64,000 nucleotides of DNA from an uncultured Chloracidobacterium sp. (lineage in GTDB: Bacteria > Acidobacteriota > Blastocatellia > Pyrinomonadales > Pyrinomonadaceae): assembly GCA_936914845.1 (NCBI GenBank), contig CAKZGE010000001.1, positions 62,001-126,000 of the forward strand. The letters are read 5' to 3'. The stretch's first letter is position 1, and the number at the start of each line of letters is the position of its first letter. Shown here in pieces: positions 59,260 through 64,000 of this stretch. The notes under the pieces were generated by a model that made no database searches, was not told where the DNA came from, and saw only the letters and a list, made by a program, of their open reading frames with translations. The position numbers and the translations under genes are program-made.

Positions 59260-61017
59260 ATGCATCAGGACCTGCAGGGTTTTATCGACCTCTTACAAAA
59301 GGAAAATGAACTAGCGACCATTTCGGCGGAAGTCGATCCGTATCTTGAGATCGCCGAAATACATCGCCGCGTTATCGAACAGCAGGGAAAGGCTTTGCTG
59401 TTCACCAACGTAAAAGGCTCATCGTTTCCGGTCATCACAAATCTTTTCGGCACAGTAAAAAGGATCGAACTGGCGTTCGGTTCGAAGCCGCTCGATCTCG
59501 TTAAGGAAGCCGTTCATGCAGCGGAAACGTTGATACCGCCCACGATGAGAAAGCTGTGGCAAAATCGCAGGCTGGGTTTAACGGCATTGAAACTCGGGAC
59601 AAAGAATGTTCGCTCGGCACCGGTCACAGAAAACAGACAGCCGCAAACGGATCTCGGCGCATTGCCGATGCTTCAGTTATGGCACGAAGACGGAGGGCAT
59701 TTCATCACTTTGCCGCTGGTATATACAGAAAGCCCGATCTCCGGCAAAAGCAATTTAGGAATGTACCGCATTCAGCGTTACGATGCCGATACAACGGGCA
59801 TTCATTGGCAGATCGGCAAAGGCGGCGGCTTTCACTATTACGAGGCGGAAAAGTTGGGGCGGTCGCTGCCGGTGACGATATTTCTCGGCGGGCCGCCGGC
59901 ATTGATCCTATCGGCGATCGCTCCTCTGCCGGAAGACGTTCCCGAATTGATGCTTGCCTCATTGCTGGCCGGCGGAAAGATCGAAACCGCTCAAAACCCG
60001 CTTGGGCCGGACCGGCATCGACTGATCGCTCAGGCGGAATTCGCCATCTGCGGCAGCGTGGCACCAAAAGTGCGGCGTCCGGAAGGCCCGTTTGGCGACC
60101 ATTACGGCTATTATTCGCTGCAGCATGATTATCCTGTCTTTCATGCAGAGGCGGTGTTTCATCGCAAAAATGCCGTCTATCCGGCAACCGTCGTCGGCAA
60201 ACCTCGGCAGGAGGATTTTTTTATCGGCGATTATTTGCAAGAGCTGCTTGCACCTCTGTTTCCGCTGGTAATGCCGGCTGTTCGGGATCTGTGGAGTTAC
60301 GGTGAAACGGGATTTCATTCGCTTGCGGCGGCGGTCGTGCGGGAGCGTTACGCAAGAGAATCTCTCGCGGCGGGATTTCGCATTTTAGGCGAAGGCCAGC
60401 TTTCGCTGACGAAATTTCTGCTGCTGACGGATAACCCACAGGACCTGCGAGATTTCAAATCGCTTTTTGAGCATATTCTGGCACGCGTAGATTGGAGCCG
60501 CGATCTTTTCATTTTTTCCCAGACGGCTTTCGATACGCTCGATTACGCAAGCGGAAGGATCAACCACGGAAGCAAGGCGATCTTGATGGGGGTTGGCGAG
60601 CAAAAAAGAGAGTTACAGCGGACGTTCAGAGGCGAACTTCAGCCGGATGTGCGTGCCGCAAAGACTTTCTGCGGCGGATGTCTGGTGCTTGAGACGAGCG
60701 GCTATACGGAAGCTCCGGAATTGGCCCGCGATCTCGCGGCTTCCGGTTGTTTCGATGATTTTGAAATGGTCGTGCTGCATGACAAGATCGAATTTGCCGA
60801 CACAGCCGAAAAATTTCTATGGGCAACGTGGACCAGATTCGACCCCGCCCGCGATATTAGCGCAAAGCGCGTCGAGGTTAAAAACAACCACATTGGCTAT
60901 ACCGCTCCCGTTTTTGTTGATGCTCGTATGAAGCCCTGGTATCCTGCGGAGGTCGAACCACGGCCTGACATTGTCGAATTGGTTGACGGACGCTGGCGAG
61001 AATATTTTTCTAAATGA
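59260..61017 (+). CDS. UbiD-family decarboxylase
   Basis: 585 residues. Prenylated-FMN-dependent decarboxylase related to UbiD, with the motif RRPEGPFGDHYGYY that shapes the active site and metal/prFMN binding and an N-terminal FTNVKGSSFPV segment. Substrate may be a 4-hydroxybenzoate derivative or a menaquinone/futalosine intermediate. The UbiX prenyltransferase is not coded here. It overlaps the first metallophosphoesterase by 4 nt. Confidence 0.9.
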   Translation: MHQDLQGFIDLLQKENELATISAEVDPYLEIAEIHRRVIEQQGKALLFTNVKGSSFPVITNLFGTVKRIELAFGSKPLDLVKEAVHAAETLIPPTMRKLWQNRRLGLTALKLGTKNVRSAPVTENRQPQTDLGALPMLQLWHEDGGHFITLPLVYTESPISGKSNLGMYRIQRYDADTTGIHWQIGKGGGFHYYEAEKLGRSLPVTIFLGGPPALILSAIAPLPEDVPELMLASLLAGGKIETAQNPLGPDRHRLIAQAEFAICGSVAPKVRRPEGPFGDHYGYYSLQHDYPVFHAEAVFHRKNAVYPATVVGKPRQEDFFIGDYLQELLAPLFPLVMPAVRDLWSYGETGFHSLAAAVVRERYARESLAAGFRILGEGQLSLTKFLLLTDNPQDLRDFKSLFEHILARVDWSRDLFIFSQTAFDTLDYASGRINHGSKAILMGVGEQKRELQRTFRGELQPDVRAAKTFCGGCLVLETSGYTEAPELARDLAASGCFDDFEMVVLHDKIEFADTAEKFLWATWTRFDPARDISAKRVEVKNNHIGYTAPVFVDARMKPWYPAEVEPRPDIVELVDGRWREYFSK

Positions 61018-61916
61018 AACACCGCTTGAAAAAATGGGTTAAACGCATCGGAGTTGCGGCAGGTATTTTGGTTTCGGCGGTCGGGGTTTTTCTTGCATAT
61101 TCATATTTCGTCGAGCCACGCAGTTTTGTCATCACGGAAGAAACGCTGACGGTTCCGCATTGGAGCAGCAAACTGAACGGGTTTAAGGTCGTTGCCATCT
61201 CGGACATCCACGCCGGGTCCAATTTTGCTCCGGCAGAACGGCTGCGCTTCGTCGTTGAGCAGGCCAATGCTCAGGATCCTGATATCATCGTTCTACTTGG
61301 CGATTATGTTTCCGAAACCGGCAGGGTCGAGAATTTTCGTTCGCGTCCGCCGGGGACGGACGGAACTTATCTGCGAATGTCGCCGGAAGAGATCACCGCC
61401 GCCATCTCCGGTTTTCGTGCTCGATATGGTGTGTTTGCCATCATCGGCAACCACGACGAATATTTCAACACACCGAAAATAAAGGCTGCTCTCGAAAATG
61501 CAGGCATTACCGTGCTTGAGAACGAAACGAAACAAATATCCTTCGAAAATGGTGAAATCGTCACTATTTGGGGGATCGAAGATCTCTGGAAGCGTCGTCG
61601 CGTACCGACCGAAGCCTTTGATGAACTCCCCGTAAAACAGAATGTAATAGCCCTAACCCACAATCCTGATTCCGTGATGGAAGCTCCCGCCGGATTTTCG
61701 GTGATGTTTGCCGGGCATACTCACGGCGGCCAGCTGAATTGGCCGATCTACGGGCCACTGGCGGTGGTCAATGATAAAAGATTTATGCGCGGCCACGCTG
61801 TTTTCGAAGGAAAAGACGTTTTTGTCACCACCGGCGTCGGCACCAGCGTTATCCCGCTGCGTTTTCGCGTTCCGCCGGAAATTGCGGTCGTCACACTTAA
61901 TTCTTCCGGCCAATGA
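61014..61916 (+). CDS. Membrane-anchored metallophosphoesterase (YkuE-like)
   Basis: 300 residues. An N-terminal membrane anchor (VAAGILVSAVGVFLAYSYF) precedes a calcineurin-like domain with ISDIHAGSN, LLGDYVSE, GNHDEY, LTHNPD and AGHTHGGQ, so both metal ions can be bound. A close tandem relative follows with 4-nt overlap. YkuE-type enzymes are linked to lipid pyrophosphate hydrolysis in other bacteria, but the substrate is not known here. Confidence 0.92.
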   Translation: MKHRLKKWVKRIGVAAGILVSAVGVFLAYSYFVEPRSFVITEETLTVPHWSSKLNGFKVVAISDIHAGSNFAPAERLRFVVEQANAQDPDIIVLLGDYVSETGRVENFRSRPPGTDGTYLRMSPEEITAAISGFRARYGVFAIIGNHDEYFNTPKIKAALENAGITVLENETKQISFENGEIVTIWGIEDLWKRRRVPTEAFDELPVKQNVIALTHNPDSVMEAPAGFSVMFAGHTHGGQLNWPIYGPLAVVNDKRFMRGHAVFEGKDVFVTTGVGTSVIPLRFRVPPEIAVVTLNSSGQ

Positions 61917-62812
61917 AAATTTCGCGTCGCACCTTTTTGTATCTAACCACCGCAGCCATCTGTGCGGCAGGAGCACTGTTGCTCGCCTATTCATATTTCA
62001 TTGAACCACAGCGGTTGACCGTTGCTCGCTATCGGGTTGGCGTCGCCGGTTGGGACAATCGCTTCGACGGTCTGCGAATCGTCGCTATTTCCGACATTCA
62101 CGCCGGTTCTAACGGTTCTGATGCCGATAAATTGCGGCGTGTGGTCGAAACCGTCAATAACGAACGCCCGGACATTATCGTTTTGCTCGGCGACTACGTT
62201 TCCCGCAGAACCGACGACCGCTCGCAATTGCGAATGCCGCTTGCGGAAATGTCCGAGGCCCTAAAAGGAATGAAAGCCGTTTTCGGCGTATTTGCTGTCC
62301 TAGGTAATCACGACGGCGTGGATGACGGGCCGGAGATCTCGGCTTCGCTAGCCGCGAATGGCTATCGCGTTCTGGACGGGGAAGTTGTCGAAATAGAAAA
62401 AGACGGAGCGAAAATTCGCCTTCTTGGGTTAAAAGATCATTTAACGATCAAAAGTTGGAAGCAGTTTTCCGACGATGCAAAAGAGATATTGGCCCGCTCC
62501 GGCGAAGACGACAGCAATATCATCGCACTGGAACATAGCCCCGATGTTTTACCGATGCTAACCGAAGGCGACCAGATGATCTCGCCGCATTTCAAAATTC
62601 TGCTGGCCGGGCACACCCACGGCGGCCAGATCTTTCTGCCGGTTCTCGGCCGCCCGATCGTACCATCATTTTATGGGCAAAAATACGCCTACGGGCATAT
62701 CAAAGAAAACGGTGTTGATATGTTCGTCACGTCCGGCGTGGGGACGAATGTCCTTCCGTTTCGATTTCTCGTGCCGCCGGAAATTGCGATCGTTGAGATC
62801 CACGGTGTTTAG
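61913..62812 (+). CDS. Second metallophosphoesterase, Tat-type signal
   Basis: 299 residues, similar along its length to the previous protein: ISDIHAGSN, LLGDYVS, GNHDGV, LEHSPD, AGHTHGGQ. The N-terminus carries an SRRTFL twin-arginine motif followed by a hydrophobic stretch (TTAAICAAGALLLAYSYF), which the first copy lacks. The two copies share the YSYF-V/I-EP junction, showing a tandem duplication with a change in export route or folding site. Confidence 0.92.
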   Translation: MKISRRTFLYLTTAAICAAGALLLAYSYFIEPQRLTVARYRVGVAGWDNRFDGLRIVAISDIHAGSNGSDADKLRRVVETVNNERPDIIVLLGDYVSRRTDDRSQLRMPLAEMSEALKGMKAVFGVFAVLGNHDGVDDGPEISASLAANGYRVLDGEVVEIEKDGAKIRLLGLKDHLTIKSWKQFSDDAKEILARSGEDDSNIIALEHSPDVLPMLTEGDQMISPHFKILLAGHTHGGQIFLPVLGRPIVPSFYGQKYAYGHIKENGVDMFVTSGVGTNVLPFRFLVPPEIAIVEIHGV

Positions 62813-62882
62813 TATTCAACATTTCCACATTTTCGCGTTATAATTCCCGCAGCTTTTTATCTCAACAATAGGCGGAAAATAT

Positions 62883-64000
62883 ATGTTTCAGGTACAGAGG
62901 ATCTTCGCGGTTCTGGTAATAACCTTTTTTGCGGCAATGGGATCGTCGGCACAGGTCTCAGATCTCCGGACCATCTCTTCTGCCGAGGTGAATGCGGCCA
63001 TCGAAAAAGGCTTGCCGGGATTCACCTTCCCGAAGGCGACGGCACCGATCGCCGTAAAAAAGGTCGTTTACAGTACGACCGGCACAAAAGGCGAACGCCA
63101 GAACGTTTCCGGCATATTGATATTGCCTCAAAAAGGTACGTCGAAAGGCCTGGTCGTTTACATGCACGGGACTACTTGGGATTTTAAGAACGCTCCGTCT
63201 CGGGTCGTGCACAAATTAAAACCCGGATCTGCGGAACCGCTGGCATTTGCCGCAGCGGGCTATGCGGTGGCGATGCCCGATTATATCGGCCTAGGCGACA
63301 GCACAGGGTATCACCCGTATCCGCTGAACATCGTTAACGGCCGTTCCGGCGTTGATATCGTCGCACCCGCCAGAAATTATGCACGGCGGTCGGGCTATGC
63401 TCTCGGTGACAAACTCTTTGTCACAGGGTATAGCGAAGGCGGCGGTACGGCAATGGGAATGGTCAAATTGATCGAAGAAAGCGGCGATGCTTCGTTAAAG
63501 ATAACGCGAGCGGCCCCGGCATCCGGCCCTTACGATCTGACCGGCGTTACGCGAGACTACCTATTAGCTGATGTTGCCGGCGACGATATTCTTATCCGCG
63601 CGTTTCTGCTCGGTTACACGATCTCGTATTTCAAACACGATCTTGGCGTCAACACGGACGATTATTTTACAAAGACGATGGCCCGCACGGTCAACGCCAA
63701 TTTCAAACGCGGCCGTTCTGATAAAATGGTCGGACTCGGTTTGGTCATTATGGGCAAGCTTTCCGGCGGCACCAGGTCACGCGACCATCTATTGACGCCG
63801 CGGTTCATTTCCGCTCTGGAAACGCTCGATCGCTCCGATCCGGTCATCAAGTATATGTCGGAGAACAACGTACACGATTGGGCACCGCGAACGGAGATGC
63901 TTTTGATAAGTTTAGCGACCGATAAGGTTGTCGATCCGCGAAATGCGACCGTAGCGATGAAGAATATGCGTCGGCGCGGAGTTTCTGCACACACGCTGCG
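62883..64000 (+). CDS. Secreted alpha/beta hydrolase, lipase-like (3' end beyond window)
   Basis: At least 372 residues; open at the right edge. A signal peptide (FAVLVITFFAAMGSSAQ) leads to an alpha/beta-hydrolase with a YMHGTTW oxyanion-loop motif, DYIGLGDS, and the nucleophile elbow GYSEGGG (Ser near 180). The catalytic His would lie beyond the edge. It resembles the secretory lipase/esterase (LIP-like) family. It is co-directional with the metallophosphoesterases after a 70-nt gap. Confidence 0.88.
   Translation, partial: MFQVQRIFAVLVITFFAAMGSSAQVSDLRTISSAEVNAAIEKGLPGFTFPKATAPIAVKKVVYSTTGTKGERQNVSGILILPQKGTSKGLVVYMHGTTWDFKNAPSRVVHKLKPGSAEPLAFAAAGYAVAMPDYIGLGDSTGYHPYPLNIVNGRSGVDIVAPARNYARRSGYALGDKLFVTGYSEGGGTAMGMVKLIEESGDASLKITRAAPASGPYDLTGVTRDYLLADVAGDDILIRAFLLGYTISYFKHDLGVNTDDYFTKTMARTVNANFKRGRSDKMVGLGLVIMGKLSGGTRSRDHLLTPRFISALETLDRSDPVIKYMSENNVHDWAPRTEMLLISLATDKVVDPRNATVAMKNMRRRGVSAHTL

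Overview
The window looks like a chromosomal core segment of a Gram-negative, LPS- and lipid-asymmetry-maintaining bacterium, most likely an Acidobacteriota of the Blastocatellia/Pyrinomonadaceae kind. This is inferred from a serine/threonine kinase fused to TolB-like and TPR modules, a VWFA-type secreted protein, the rpoN-hpf-hprK-rapZ-EIIA-HPr cluster, a carbamoyltransferase of the N-acylornithine type in the arginine operon, and an archaeal/eukaryote-like ProS. Lpt, Mla and TolC genes show an outer membrane. I see no rRNA, insertion sequence, prophage, CRISPR array or plasmid gene. Genes are tightly packed, with many 1-4 nt overlaps.

Layout. 1-3.9 kb: a very large kinase (minus, cut by the left edge), divergent from an HD-GYP sensor (4.1-5.9 kb) and a zinc-finger membrane protein. 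7.6-16.2 kb: housekeeping genes ftsY, ribD, rsmA, RNase J, an ACT protein, an SDR, uppP and recJ. 16.3-24.1 kb: an LptC/OstA giant protein and lptB, then rpoN, hpf, a short HPr kinase, rapZ, a mannose-type EIIA and HPr, which form a regulatory phosphotransfer module without an EI gene here. Arginase and ddl follow. 26.2-31.1 kb (minus): a VWA protein, two secreted unknowns, a glycosyltransferase and a TolC-family protein. 31.3-38.1 kb: gap, an S41 protease, pgk, yitT, tpiA, secG and tRNA-Leu(GAG), a lower-glycolysis run with a protease inserted. 38.2-43.8 kb (minus): argR, a P-loop protein of DUF1611-like shape, argC, argD, argF' and argB. 43.9-46.8 kb (minus): mlaE, mlaF and mlaD. 46.9-48.7 kb (minus): an ECF sigma factor, its anti-sigma factor and a Spy-like protein. 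49-53.5 kb: proS and proline dehydrogenase back to back, bracketed by two paralogous alpha/beta-hydrolase-like proteins. 53.7-64 kb: thiolase, a membrane protein, 3-hydroxyacyl-CoA dehydrogenase, an active/inactive M16 peptidase pair, UbiD, two tandem metallophosphoesterases and a secreted lipase-like hydrolase cut by the right edge.

Points most worth a second look are the arginine operon (an unidentified P-loop protein where the first acylation enzyme would be expected, and a carbamoyltransferase with an altered substrate-selectivity residue), the paired 'SRGA' hydrolases around the proline genes, a RapZ without its Walker A lysine, a RibD with a Cys-to-His change at a zinc ligand, and the kinase with duplicated sensor halves. 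The only long gene-poor stretches are 48696-48980 and 53463-53713; both are under 300 nt and are presumed promoter regions.
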